Origin: Amycolatopsis acididurans
GTDB lineage: Bacteria; Actinomycetota; Actinomycetes; Mycobacteriales; Pseudonocardiaceae
DNA length: 64,000 nucleotides
Direction of reading: 5' to 3'
NCBI RefSeq assembly: GCF_012328925.1
Contig: NZ_JAAXLS010000033.1
Span: 1 to 64,000 of the forward strand
In this document: piece after piece, positions 1 to 7,978 of the stretch
How positions within the stretch are numbered: the first letter of the stretch is position 1
Layout of the letters: each line of letters opens with the position of its first letter
Translations under genes and position numbers: made by a program
The notes under the pieces: model-generated
What the model was told of the DNA's origin: nothing
What the model saw: only the letters and a program-made list of their open reading frames with translations
Databases searched by the model: none

Positions 1-103
1 CCGAGTCCGCCGCCACGAAGAAAAACTCCGGAAACTCCAACCCCCGAAAGGCTGACGACATTAGCCGGCCAATAGCCAGAATCCAAGATCATTAGCCGGA
101 TAA

Positions 104-331
104 CCCTACGACAACGCCGTCATCGAATCCTTCTGGGGCCGTATGCAGACCGAGCTACTCGACCGCCAACGCTGGCGCGCCCGCGTCGAGTTGGCCAACG
201 CGATCTTCGAATACATCGAAGGCTTCTACAACCGCCGGCGCCGCCACTCCGCACTGGACTGGCTCAGCCCCGTACAGTTCGAAACCAACGACCCTCCGTC
301 GGACCCGATCTCCTCGCCGACGAGTCCGTGA
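104..331 (+). pseudogene. IS3-family transposase (OrfB) C-terminal remnant
   Basis: The open frame begins right after an in-frame TAA at 101-103 and has no start codon at its natural beginning. It encodes only the end of an IS3-type DDE transposase: a DNAVIESFWG segment (the family's DNA-A-ESF motif), a QTELLDRQRW segment, and the C-terminal YIEGFYNRRRRHSAL signature containing the third catalytic acid region. About 75 residues remain of a protein that is normally near 280-300. The two upstream catalytic aspartates are missing, so it cannot be active. The preceding hundred bases are non-coding and end in stops, so the truncation looks real and is not caused by the window edge. Confidence 0.8.
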
Positions 332-354
332 AACGGGGTCGACATCAATCGTCG

Positions 355-528
355 CTACGCGACTTTCCGCCGCACGGTGAGGAAGGCGACGAACGCGAGC
401 AGGGCGCCGGCGATCCACCACAGCGTCCCACCGAGTGCGGGAGACGACGCCACCTCGGTCAGGGAGGTCATCGCCAGTGGCGTGGTGCCACCGACGAGCG
501 CAACCGGGAGATTGACGCCGAGGCAGAG
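355..528 (-). pseudogene. C-terminal remnant of an MHS-type MFS transporter
   Basis: Read leftward, the last 57 codons before a TAG at 355-357 give a segment resembling the end of metabolite:H+ symporter (MHS/ProP-like) proteins: NLPVALVGGTTPL, corresponding to the family's N-x-x-x-A-x-F-G-G-T-x-P motif, then a hydrophobic last helix and a short basic tail. The frame stays open further upstream, but the residues there no longer look like a transporter. This is therefore a decayed fragment, lying 23 bp from the transposase remnant. The family call rests on one motif and is moderate. Confidence 0.45.
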
Positions 529-1017
529 CGTGCGACCACCGTCCTGGAGGGGCTGTGGCTTGGGCGCGCTCAGGCCGTTGAGCATGAGGTCGCCGAGCGC
601 ACTGAATGCGTCACCGGCGCCGATTCGATGTCGGTCGTTGGGACGAATCCGGTCATGGCGACGTAGATGGCCCCTGATTGCCGCCGCACGGCTTCGCCCA
701 CCCCGGTGAGGTATGTGGCGGGACGTTGTCGTGTGTCGGGTCGGACGCGGCGGCTGTTTCGATCTCATCCGCCGCTTGCCCGAACCCTTCACCCGCCTCC
801 ACATCCCCGGCGCATGCGCCAAGATCGACGACGTCCAGCATCGGAGTGCGCCGCCGGGGCTGCGGGATTTGCGTCGCTTCAACGAAAGGTACGCCACCAC
901 ACACGCCGTGGTATCGGGATCATCCGCTTGGCGGCTCCGCAGGTGGGATCGTCTAAGTCGGTGAAGGCATCGGTTCAATCGGTCCTCAATGGATGTGCGG
1001 TCGTGGGTGAGGCGCTG
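529..1017. other. No gene recognised; degenerate DNA between debris and first intact gene
   Basis: Several overlapping open frames exist on both strands, as expected in DNA this GC-rich. None has a convincing ribosome binding site, family motif or sensible amino-acid composition. The stretch looks like decayed coding sequence continuing from the transposase and transporter fragments to its left. Confidence 0.5.
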
Positions 1018-1788
1018 CTAGAGGCTGTAGCCGCCGTCCACGTCGAGCCATTGGCCTGTGATGTAGTGCGCTTGAGGCGAGGCCAGGAATGCCACCGCAT
1101 CGGCGATGTCCGACGCTTTGCCGAGTGCGCGCAGAGGAATGCGCCCCAGAGCCACGTCGAGCTCGCCGGGCTTGATGTCACCGCTGGCGAGCAGCGCCTG
1201 GGTCATCCCCTCGTCGAGAATGCCGACGCCGACCGCGTTGGCCCGGACCCCGAATCTTCCTTCCTCGGCCGCTATTGCCTTGACCAACGCCTCGTTCGCC
1301 GCCTTCGGAGCGCTGGACAGGACGTCCCGCAGGACGTAGCGGCGGTTCGCGACTGTACTGACCACGACGACGCATCCGGCGGACCGGCGCAGTGCGGGCA
1401 GGGCCGCGGAGATCACGGAGAAGGTGCCCGAGGAGTCGGCGACCAGCTGGTCCCGGTATCGCTCGGGAGTGATCGCACTGGCCCAGATCTGCGAGTTCAG
1501 CGGGGAGGCGGCCTGGACGAGCGTGTCGAGGCGGCCGGCGCGCTCCAGGATCTCCCCGATGGCGGCGCGGACCGAGCCAGGATCGGCCAGGTCCAGGCGC
1601 TGGACGAATGCCTGTCTGCCCTCGGCCCGCACGAGTCCGGCGGTGGTCTCCGCCTCCGGTTTCCGGCCGTGGAAGCCGATGACGACGTCCCGGCCGAGCC
1701 GGGCCAGTCGTACGGCGGTGGCGCGGCCGATGGCCCCGCTGCCGCCGACGACGAGCGCGACGCCTGTATCCGGCTGCGCTTCAGGCAC
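1018..1788 (-). CDS. Atypical short-chain dehydrogenase/reductase (SDR)
   Basis: This 256-residue Rossmann protein has a GGSGAIG nucleotide-binding loop at about residues 15-21 (classical TGxxxGxG, here GGSGAIG), a DLAD segment, and a C-terminal ITGQWLDVDGGY typical of classical SDRs. The active-site YxxxK is changed. The lysine (about K162) is kept in SSAPKAA, but the position four residues earlier is serine (S158), and the usual NNAG is VQAA. It may be a diverged or non-reductive SDR. The GTG at 1788 is chosen because it overlaps the upstream dehydrogenase stop by 8 bases, implying coupling. It is the last gene of a five-gene leftward operon. A longer form starting at 1830 would lie deep inside the upstream gene. 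Confidence 0.8.
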   Translation of the reverse strand: MPEAQPDTGVALVVGGSGAIGRATAVRLARLGRDVVIGFHGRKPEAETTAGLVRAEGRQAFVQRLDLADPGSVRAAIGEILERAGRLDTLVQAASPLNSQIWASAITPERYRDQLVADSSGTFSVISAALPALRRSAGCVVVVSTVANRRYVLRDVLSSAPKAANEALVKAIAAEEGRFGVRANAVGVGILDEGMTQALLASGDIKPGELDVALGRIPLRALGKASDIADAVAFLASPQAHYITGQWLDVDGGYSL

Positions 1789-2920
1789 TCTTCGGTCCCT
1801 CCTCGTCGAACGCGACCATGCCGCGCACAATCCGGCCCGCGTGCATGTCCGCGTAGCCTTCGGCCACTTGGTCGAGGCGGTACCGACGGGTGACCATCTC
1901 GTCCAGTTTCAGCTTTCCCGAGCCGTAGAGCTCGACCAGCTTCGGCACCATGGAAAACGGACTGCTCTTGCCGTAGAGCGCGCCGACCACCCTCTTCTGC
2001 GACATGGTGAGGTCGAGGAGGTTCACCGGAAGCGAACCGACCGCCGCCGGTCCCGCCCCCGTCACCACGACCACGCCGTCCTTGCGGATGCTGCCCAGCG
2101 CTTGCCCGACGTGCTCCCCGGTGGTGATGCCCACGGTGACGACCGCGGCGTCCGCGCCCTGACCGTTGGTGAGCGAGCGGGCGATTTCAGCTGCTTCTTC
2201 GATGCCGGCGACCGCGTGCGTCGCCCCCAGTTTCATGGCCACCTCACGTTTGAGGCCAGCGGGATCGACCGCGATGATGTCGGCGGCGCCCGCGTGCGCG
2301 GCTCCCTGGACCGCACTCATGCCGATGCCGCCGGTGCCCATGACGATCACCGTTTGCCCGGGTGCCACCTCGGCGGCGTTGACGGACGAGCCCCAGCCCG
2401 TGCCGACACAGCAGCCGAGTAGCGCCAGCGGAGCGAGCGGCACGCCGGGATCGACCTTCACCGCGGAGTTGACGCTGACCGTGGTCAGCTCGCTGAAGGT
2501 CGACACTCCGCAAACCTGGCCGACCGGCGCGCCGTCCAGGCTCATCCGGTAGCTGTCCGGATCTTCGAAACGGGCTCCGGACAGCATCGTCGCACCGAGA
2601 TCGCAGAGGTTCTGTTTGCCTTCGGCGCACCACCGGCATCGCCCGCAAGCCGGGACGAAGGCGAACACCACGTGATCGCCGACCGCCCAGCCCGCTGTGT
2701 GCGGTCCGACGTCGACCACCACGCCGGAGCCCTCGTGCCCGCCGCAGAGCGGATAGATCCCTGCCGGGATGTCGCCGGTCGCGTAGTGGTCGTCGGAGTG
2801 GCAGAGACCTGCTGCGGTGAGCCTGACCGTGATCTCCCCGGTGCGTGGCTCTTCGAGTTCGACCACGGCGGGCTCGAACAAGCCGGGGGCCGAACGCAGG
2901 ATCGATGCTCGGGTTCGCAC
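1781..2920 (-). CDS. NDMA-dependent (mycofactocin-type) zinc alcohol dehydrogenase
   Basis: A medium-chain zinc dehydrogenase of 379 residues. CHSDDHYATGD carries the first catalytic zinc ligand, GGHEGSGVV the histidine-glutamate pair, and CGRCRWCAEGKQNLC the four structural-zinc cysteines; the Rossmann loop is GTGGIGMSAVQG. The sequence resembles the NDMA-dependent subfamily, whose members hold NAD(H) tightly and recycle it with mycofactocin. No mycofactocin genes lie in this window. It probably oxidises a primary alcohol to an aldehyde, complementing the aldehyde dehydrogenase of the facing operon. The GTG start at 2920 is preceded by AAGGAAGGAA, and the next operon gene upstream is 20 bases away. 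Confidence 0.88.
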   Translation of the reverse strand: MRTRASILRSAPGLFEPAVVELEEPRTGEITVRLTAAGLCHSDDHYATGDIPAGIYPLCGGHEGSGVVVDVGPHTAGWAVGDHVVFAFVPACGRCRWCAEGKQNLCDLGATMLSGARFEDPDSYRMSLDGAPVGQVCGVSTFSELTTVSVNSAVKVDPGVPLAPLALLGCCVGTGWGSSVNAAEVAPGQTVIVMGTGGIGMSAVQGAAHAGAADIIAVDPAGLKREVAMKLGATHAVAGIEEAAEIARSLTNGQGADAAVVTVGITTGEHVGQALGSIRKDGVVVVTGAGPAAVGSLPVNLLDLTMSQKRVVGALYGKSSPFSMVPKLVELYGSGKLKLDEMVTRRYRLDQVAEGYADMHAGRIVRGMVAFDEEGPKSA

Positions 2921-2940
2921 TCTGGTTCCTTCCTTGGATG

Positions 2941-3696
2941 TCAGCGGGGAGCGAGCCGGATGGCCCCGTCGAGCCGGATGGTCTCGCCGTTGAGCATGGG
3001 GTTGGCGATCACGTGCGCGACGAGATCGGCGAACTCGGCCGGCCTGCCGAGCCGCGACGGGTGCGGGACCTGTGCCGCGATGGACGCCCGCGCTTCGGCG
3101 GAGAGTGCGTCCAGGATGGGCGTCTCGAACATGCCGGGGGCGATGGAGACGACCCTGATGAGCGACCGGGCGAGGTCCCGCGCGATCGGCAGCGTCATGC
3201 CCGCGATCGCGGCCTTCGAGGCGGAATAGGACGCCTGCCCGATCTGCCCGTCGAAAGCAGCGGCCGAAGCCGTGTTGACCACCACGCCGCGCTCACCGTT
3301 TACCGAGGGCGTGCCGGCCATGGCCGCGGCGCCCAGTCTGAGCACGTTGAAGGTCCCGATCAGGTTGATCTCCACGATCCGGCGGAACCGCTCGAGATCC
3401 AGCGGACCGTCGCGGCCGAGCGTGCGGGCCGGGTCTCCCACGCCTGCACAGTTCACCACCACGCGCAACGGACCGAGCCCGGTCGCAGCCGCTACGGCGG
3501 CGGCGACCGCGTCCGTGTCGCGCACGTCGGCCGGCGCGAACACCGAGCCGGTCCGCTCCGCGACGAGGGCGCCCGGCGCATCCGGGAGATCGAGCAGCAC
3601 CACCTGGGCGCCGTCGCGCCGCAGGCGTTCGACCGTCGCGGCACCCAGCCCCGAGGCGCCCCCGGTCACCAGGGCCACGCCGCCTTCCAAGATCAT
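2941..3696 (-). CDS. SDR, 3-hydroxyacyl-CoA dehydrogenase (HSD10-like)
   Basis: A classical SDR of 251 residues: TGGASGLG cofactor loop, NCAGVG, catalytic NTAS, and YSASK with intact tyrosine and lysine. The GERGVVVNTASAAAFDGQIGQASYSASK stretch resembles type 2 3-hydroxyacyl-CoA/17-beta-hydroxysteroid dehydrogenases, which oxidise the 3-hydroxyacyl-CoA step of beta-oxidation. (Positions roughly 125-152; key residues S and Y/K.) The ATG at 3696 follows a good GGAAGGA and overlaps the stop of the upstream MaoC gene (ATGA). Together with the MaoC hydratase it could supply the hydration and oxidation steps of one beta-oxidation turn. The exact substrate is unknown. Confidence 0.85.
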   Translation of the reverse strand: MILEGGVALVTGGASGLGAATVERLRRDGAQVVLLDLPDAPGALVAERTGSVFAPADVRDTDAVAAAVAAATGLGPLRVVVNCAGVGDPARTLGRDGPLDLERFRRIVEINLIGTFNVLRLGAAAMAGTPSVNGERGVVVNTASAAAFDGQIGQASYSASKAAIAGMTLPIARDLARSLIRVVSIAPGMFETPILDALSAEARASIAAQVPHPSRLGRPAEFADLVAHVIANPMLNGETIRLDGAIRLAPR

Positions 3697-4148
3697 TTCT
3701 CGGTCCTTCCGGGTCGGGTCGCGATCAGGATGATCGGTTCCACGGTGAGCACGGGCGTGCCGCTGTCCGCGAGCTCCAGCAAGACGGTGAGTACTCCCTG
3801 GGTGGGGTCGCGCCGAGACCGCCGGCTGCCGATGACTTCGGCTCGCGCGGTGTAGCGACGGCTGGGCCGTACCGGCTGCAGGAACCGGATCGCCTCGATG
3901 GCCGGCGAGCCGAGGCCCGCCGCTCTCACCATCACAGCGCTCACCCACCGGCTGACGAGTTCCGACACCGTCTGCAACCCGCTCGCGACCAGGCCACCGA
4001 AGGGACCGGCCGCTGCGGCTGCCGGATCGACGTGGAAGGGCTGCGCATCGAACCGGCGGGCGAAATCGATGATCTGGGCCTCGGAGAGCACCAGGTCGTC
4101 CAGTGCGAACCGGCTTCCCACGGGGAGATCGTCCAGATGCAGCGTCAC
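3693..4148 (-). CDS. MaoC-like hotdog hydratase
   Basis: A 151-residue single-hotdog protein with FARRFDAQPFHVD at about residues 22-34, the R-hydratase active-site pattern with an aspartate followed five residues later by histidine. Proteins of this class hydrate trans-2-enoyl-CoA esters. The GTG start at 4148 overlaps the stop of the upstream MFS gene (GTGA), and its own stop overlaps the downstream SDR start, so the three are translationally coupled. The hydratase-SDR order matches consecutive steps of beta-oxidation. Confidence 0.82.
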   Translation of the reverse strand: MTLHLDDLPVGSRFALDDLVLSEAQIIDFARRFDAQPFHVDPAAAAAGPFGGLVASGLQTVSELVSRWVSAVMVRAAGLGSPAIEAIRFLQPVRPSRRYTARAEVIGSRRSRRDPTQGVLTVLLELADSGTPVLTVEPIILIATRPGRTEK

Positions 4149-5533
4149 GTGCTGCTCTGCGTGGCGGGACCGGCGACCTCGGTCGCGGGGGACTCGGCAG
4201 ACTCGACGGTCCGGCGCCGGCGTACGGCGGCCGCGAGCGCGACGATGCCCAGCGCGGCGACGATCGTCGGCACGATGGTCAGGCTGAAGATGGTGATCGC
4301 GGCCAGCCCGGCCGCGATGAGCAGTCCACCCACCACCGGCCCGATGATCGAGCCAATGCGGCCGATGCCGTAGGCCCAGCCGACGCCCGTGGCCCGCGCG
4401 ACCGTTGGGTACACGTCCGCGGCCACTGCGCTGATCCCGGTCTGGTTGCCTGAGATCCCCACACCCACGAGGAAAACCGCGGTCAACATGAGCGGGGCGT
4501 TGCCCGCGACGGCGGCGGTGAGACCGATCAGCACGGCGGCGGCGACGTAGCCGATGGCGAGCAGGCGGAACGTCGACCGGCTCCGGTCGGCCAGGTAGCC
4601 GATGCCGATGCTGCCGATCACACCCCCGAGGTTGTAGAGCGACGTCGCGATCAGGGCGAGCGATGCGCTGAGCCCCGCCTGTTTGAACAGCGAGGGCATC
4701 CAGTTCAGCAGGAAGTAGATGACCAGCAGGTTCATGAAGAACACCGTCCACAGCAGAACGGTGATGAGGCCTCGGTGCTGGACGAACAAGGTCCGGACCG
4801 GTGACCGGCGCGCCGTGGTCTCGGGGAGCAAGAGTTCGGTGCGCTCGTCGATTTCGGTGGCAGGCGAGATCCTGCTGAGCAGAGTGGCCGCACGTTCCGA
4901 CCGTCCAGTCGTCACGAGGAAGCGGATCGACTCGGGGAGTGCTCGGCTCCCGACGGCGAGCAAGATCAGCGGCAACGTGCCACCGACCACGAACACCGAT
5001 TGCCAGCCGAAGCTCGGGATCAACGCGGTGGCGAGGAAGCCGCCGAGGAAGCCGCCGAGCGACATCGCCGCGACCACCAGCGTCACGATGGTGCCGCGCC
5101 GGCGGGCGGGCGAGTACTCGGAGGCCAGTGCGATCAGGTTCGGCGTGATGCCGCCCAGCCCGATTCCGCACAAGAACCTCAGAACGAGCAGCACGTCGGT
5201 GTTCGGTGCCAGTGTGTGCGCCAGAGCGAAGACGGAGAAGGTCGCGGTGGAGACCAGTACGACCCGCCGGCGCCCGAGACGGTCGGCCACCGGCCCGAAG
5301 ACCATGCCGCCCACCATCATCCCGAACAGGCCGGCTGCGAAGACCAGGCCGAATCCGGCGACGGGAATGTGCCATTCGGTCGAGATCGCGGGGGCGGCGA
5401 ACCCGATCGCCTGCGCGTCGAACCCGTCCAGGACGGCGATCGCTATGCACAGGGCGATGGTGCGCACCTGGAGCCTCGACAGGGGCGCGGCGTCGATGAC
5501 CGCCGCGACATCGACCTGCTGAGCTTGTCTCAT
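4145..5533 (-). CDS. MFS transporter, aromatic acid:H+ symporter (AAHS) type
   Basis: A 462-residue, twelve-helix major facilitator. The first helix contains LDGFDAQAIGFAAPA, the DGxD signature of aromatic-acid:proton symporters such as PcaK, BenK and MhpT. The loop 2-3 motif is GPVADRLGRRR and its internal repeat is GYLADRSRS. It is the first gene of the leftward operon, with an ATG at 5533 preceded by GAGGAC. It probably imports the acid that the island degrades; whether the ring is aromatic, alicyclic or terpenoid is not determined. The promoter region is shared with the divergent SnoaL-like gene. Confidence 0.87.
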   Translation of the reverse strand: MRQAQQVDVAAVIDAAPLSRLQVRTIALCIAIAVLDGFDAQAIGFAAPAISTEWHIPVAGFGLVFAAGLFGMMVGGMVFGPVADRLGRRRVVLVSTATFSVFALAHTLAPNTDVLLVLRFLCGIGLGGITPNLIALASEYSPARRRGTIVTLVVAAMSLGGFLGGFLATALIPSFGWQSVFVVGGTLPLILLAVGSRALPESIRFLVTTGRSERAATLLSRISPATEIDERTELLLPETTARRSPVRTLFVQHRGLITVLLWTVFFMNLLVIYFLLNWMPSLFKQAGLSASLALIATSLYNLGGVIGSIGIGYLADRSRSTFRLLAIGYVAAAVLIGLTAAVAGNAPLMLTAVFLVGVGISGNQTGISAVAADVYPTVARATGVGWAYGIGRIGSIIGPVVGGLLIAAGLAAITIFSLTIVPTIVAALGIVALAAAVRRRRTVESAESPATEVAGPATQSST

Positions 5534-5667
5534 GGGTGTGTCCTCTTCGTTGGGGAGATAGCACCACTCGGCCGGGTCGGCGTGACCGGGAATCGCGGTA
5601 GCTCCGCGCTGTAATCACCGGTACAGCCGACGGGATCGGAATCTAACAGCACACACCCAGAAGGGCA

Positions 5668-5681
5668 ACCAATCGGTAGTT
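5668..5681. promoter_or_regulatory. Operator copy A, divergent promoter region
   Basis: The sequence ACCAATCGGTAGTT matches 10 of 14 positions of the perfect palindrome ACCAAGCGATTGGT found at 9995 and 19280. It sits between the divergent MFS and SnoaL-like genes, 36 bases before the rightward ATG, so one bound repressor could control both arms. Confidence 0.6.
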
Positions 5682-5716
5682 TGAAATAATTAACCACAGG
5701 TGAGAGGCTTATCAGC

Positions 5717-6223
5717 ATGATAAGTACTGAGGTCGACTGGATCGAGATCTGCCAGACGCGGTACCGGCTCGCCGCCGCCATTGACGGGCGCGACTGGGAC
5801 TTGGCTCGCGCGGTCGTCGACACGCAGGTCGAGCTGGACTACTCGTCCTACGCTTCGGAGCGAGTTCCGGGGCGAGTTCCGGCTGAGGAGTGGATTGCCT
5901 ATCTGGCCACGTTGTTTCCCGGCTTCGACGCGACGCAGCACTCCTTGTCGAACCCCGTTGTGGAGCTCGCTGGCGACGCGGCGGGGAGCACGATGGCGAT
6001 GACCGCCGAGCACCTCCTCGACGGTTGTCGCTTCACCATCGGCGGCCGCTATGAGGACGCCTACCGTCGCCGGGACGGACGGTGGCGCCTGACAGCGACC
6101 CGGCTCGTCGTCCGCTGGGTTCATGGTGACGCCGCGATCATGCCGCTCGCGCTCGAACGGGGTGTCGCGCTCAGGGGCGAGGCTGCGCGTCCGTTGGCGC
6201 CGGGCGTCGAGGCCGATGTGTGA
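5717..6223 (+). CDS. SnoaL/NTF2-like protein (possible dehydratase or isomerase)
   Basis: A 168-residue protein of the SnoaL-like cone fold. It starts with a long helix around RYRLAAAIDGRDWDLARAVV, continues through a hydrophobic strand region and ends with the YRRRDGRWRLTATRL segment typical of this fold. Members include bile-acid 7-alpha-dehydratase, scytalone dehydratase and polyketide cyclases; many are catabolic with unknown substrates. It stands directly opposite the MFS importer across a shared regulatory region and may act early in the pathway. The ATG at 5717 is the first in frame after the operator. No catalytic residue can be assigned safely. Confidence 0.7.
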   Translation: MISTEVDWIEICQTRYRLAAAIDGRDWDLARAVVDTQVELDYSSYASERVPGRVPAEEWIAYLATLFPGFDATQHSLSNPVVELAGDAAGSTMAMTAEHLLDGCRFTIGGRYEDAYRRRDGRWRLTATRLVVRWVHGDAAIMPLALERGVALRGEAARPLAPGVEADV

Positions 6224-6242
6224 GGTGCGCAGAATTAGTTCG

Positions 6243-6256
6243 AACAATCGGTTGGC
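6243..6256. promoter_or_regulatory. Operator copy B before the acyl-CoA ligase operon
   Basis: AACAATCGGTTGGC agrees with ACCAAGCGATTGGT at 10 of 14 positions, including the central CG and the TTGG half. It lies in a short AT-rich stretch between the SnoaL-like stop and the ligase start, followed at once by TTAATA, a plausible -10 hexamer. Confidence 0.55.
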
Positions 6257-6320
6257 TTAATAAAAGAAGTGGGCTAGCGTTCCTGCTGATCCTGTCGCAA
6301 CGATGCTGGAGGTCGGCGCC

Positions 6321-7952
6321 GTGACCCAGTTGGACGACCGCACCGCGCGTAGCCCGGTTGACACCCCTCCGATGGGACATCTGCTCCTGGATCGGGCACG
6401 TGAGCACCCCTCGTCGACCCTGCTCGTGGTCGACGACGTCGCCTGCAGCTACGCGGAGATGGCCGAGCGGGTGAAGCTCACCGCGGCCAGGCTGGCCGCG
6501 CTCGGCGTCGGCCACGGTGGGCGAGTCGGCCTGTTGCTCCCCAATTCGGCGGAAGCGGTGCAGGCTGTTTTCGCGTGCGGCCTGCTCGGCGCGGTGGCGG
6601 TCGTGCTCAACACTCGGTTCGCTCCTCGCGAACTCGCGCACGCGGTGGCTGACGCCGAGCTCGAGGTGCTGCTGGTCTCGGACGTGCACACCGACCGGGT
6701 CGACTTCGAGGGCAGGCTGCGAGCCGCGATTCCCGGCCTGGGACTGGACAGCAACGGTCGACTCCGTGCTCGGGAAGTGCCGACGCTGCGCGAGATCCTG
6801 GTCATCGGAGCCTCCTCGAGCCTCCGGGCGCGGAGGCTCGAGGACATCGAGCCCGTGCCCGAGTTGCCCGCCCAGCCGATCGCCCTGTCCGACCTCGCGT
6901 TGATGATCTACACCTCGGGTACGACGTCGATGCCCAAGGGCTGCCCGTTGAACCACGAAGCCTTATTGGGCAACGGAATCAGCATCGGCAGGTACCGCTT
7001 CGAGCTCACCGCGGCCGACCGCCTGTGGGATCCGCTGCCGATCTTCCACCTGAGCTTCCTGCTGCCGTTGATTGCTTGCATCGACGCAGGGGCCGCGTTC
7101 GTCACCCAGTCCACCTTCGCCGCCGGAGCGGCGCTTGCCCAGATCCGCCGGGAACAGGTGACCGCGGCCTGGCCCGCCTTCCCGGCGATCACCGAGGCGC
7201 TGCTCGACCACCCCGACCACACGCCGGAGTCGCTGGCCCGGATACGCGTGATGCTGAACGTCGCGCCCCCGGAGGCCTTGCGGAAGCTGCAGGAACGGAC
7301 GCCGAAGACTGTGCAGCTGAGCGCGTACGGCTGCAGCGAGGCCGGCGGGGTGAGCGCGATGAACCTGATGGCCGACGCCCTCGGTTCCCGGGTGTCCACG
7401 CAGGGAAAGCCTTTTCCCGGTATGCGTGTCGCGGCCAGGGATCCGTTCAGCGGCGAGATCCTCGGTGCCGGCGAGGTCGGCGAGCTCGTCATCCGGGGCT
7501 GGAGCGTCTTCGGTGGCTACTGGCACGCGGGGGACCACGGTGAGTCGGTGACCGCGGACGGCTGGTTGCGCACCGGTGACCGCGGTTCGGTGGCCGCCGA
7601 CGGGACGATCAGCTACCGCGGCCGGTACAAGGACATGATCAAGGTCGGCGGGGAGAACGTGGCAGCGCTCGAGATCGAGAGCGTGCTGGTGGCACACCCG
7701 GCCGTCGTCCAGGTTGCCGTGGTGGGAGTGCCCGACGCCAGGCTGGTCGAGGTGCCTGCGGCGGCCGTGGAGCTCAGACCCGGCGCGGCCGTCACGCCCG
7801 AAGAGCTCCTCGAGCACTGCCGTCACGCGCTCGCCCGCTACAAGGTTCCGCGTTACCTCGTCCTCCGGACGAGCTGGCCGATGTCCGCCACCAAGATCCA
7901 GAAGTTCCGCCTGCGCGACGAGCTCTGCGTCGAGCTCGGGCTTTCCGAATGA
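6321..7952 (+). CDS. AMP-forming acyl-CoA ligase (FadD-like)
   Basis: An adenylate-forming enzyme of 543 residues that activates a carboxylic acid to its CoA thioester. Visible motifs are the P-loop IYTSGTTSMPKG (about residues 197-208), YGCSEAGG, the hinge-region TGDRG and YRGRYKDMIKVGGENV, and the late lysine motif near ATKIQKFRLR. GTG at 6321 is preferred over ATG at 6303 because GGAGGT lies 7 bases upstream of it. It opens the large rightward operon behind operator B. The organisation suggests the imported or oxidised acid is activated here before thiolytic or hydratase steps. The substrate is unknown. Confidence 0.85.
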   Translation: MTQLDDRTARSPVDTPPMGHLLLDRAREHPSSTLLVVDDVACSYAEMAERVKLTAARLAALGVGHGGRVGLLLPNSAEAVQAVFACGLLGAVAVVLNTRFAPRELAHAVADAELEVLLVSDVHTDRVDFEGRLRAAIPGLGLDSNGRLRAREVPTLREILVIGASSSLRARRLEDIEPVPELPAQPIALSDLALMIYTSGTTSMPKGCPLNHEALLGNGISIGRYRFELTAADRLWDPLPIFHLSFLLPLIACIDAGAAFVTQSTFAAGAALAQIRREQVTAAWPAFPAITEALLDHPDHTPESLARIRVMLNVAPPEALRKLQERTPKTVQLSAYGCSEAGGVSAMNLMADALGSRVSTQGKPFPGMRVAARDPFSGEILGAGEVGELVIRGWSVFGGYWHAGDHGESVTADGWLRTGDRGSVAADGTISYRGRYKDMIKVGGENVAALEIESVLVAHPAVVQVAVVGVPDARLVEVPAAAVELRPGAAVTPEELLEHCRHALARYKVPRYLVLRTSWPMSATKIQKFRLRDELCVELGLSE

Positions 7953-7978
7953 CCGGCGAAAGCACCGAAAGGACTTTC

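Noticed and set aside
653..964. Small frames on both strands between the transporter remnant and the first SDR
   Set aside because: No ribosome binding site, conserved motif or sensible context; treated as decayed DNA.
6303..6320. ATG at 6303 as start of the acyl-CoA ligase
   Set aside because: The GGAGGT ribosome binding site lies between it and the GTG at 6321, which has the proper 7-base spacing.
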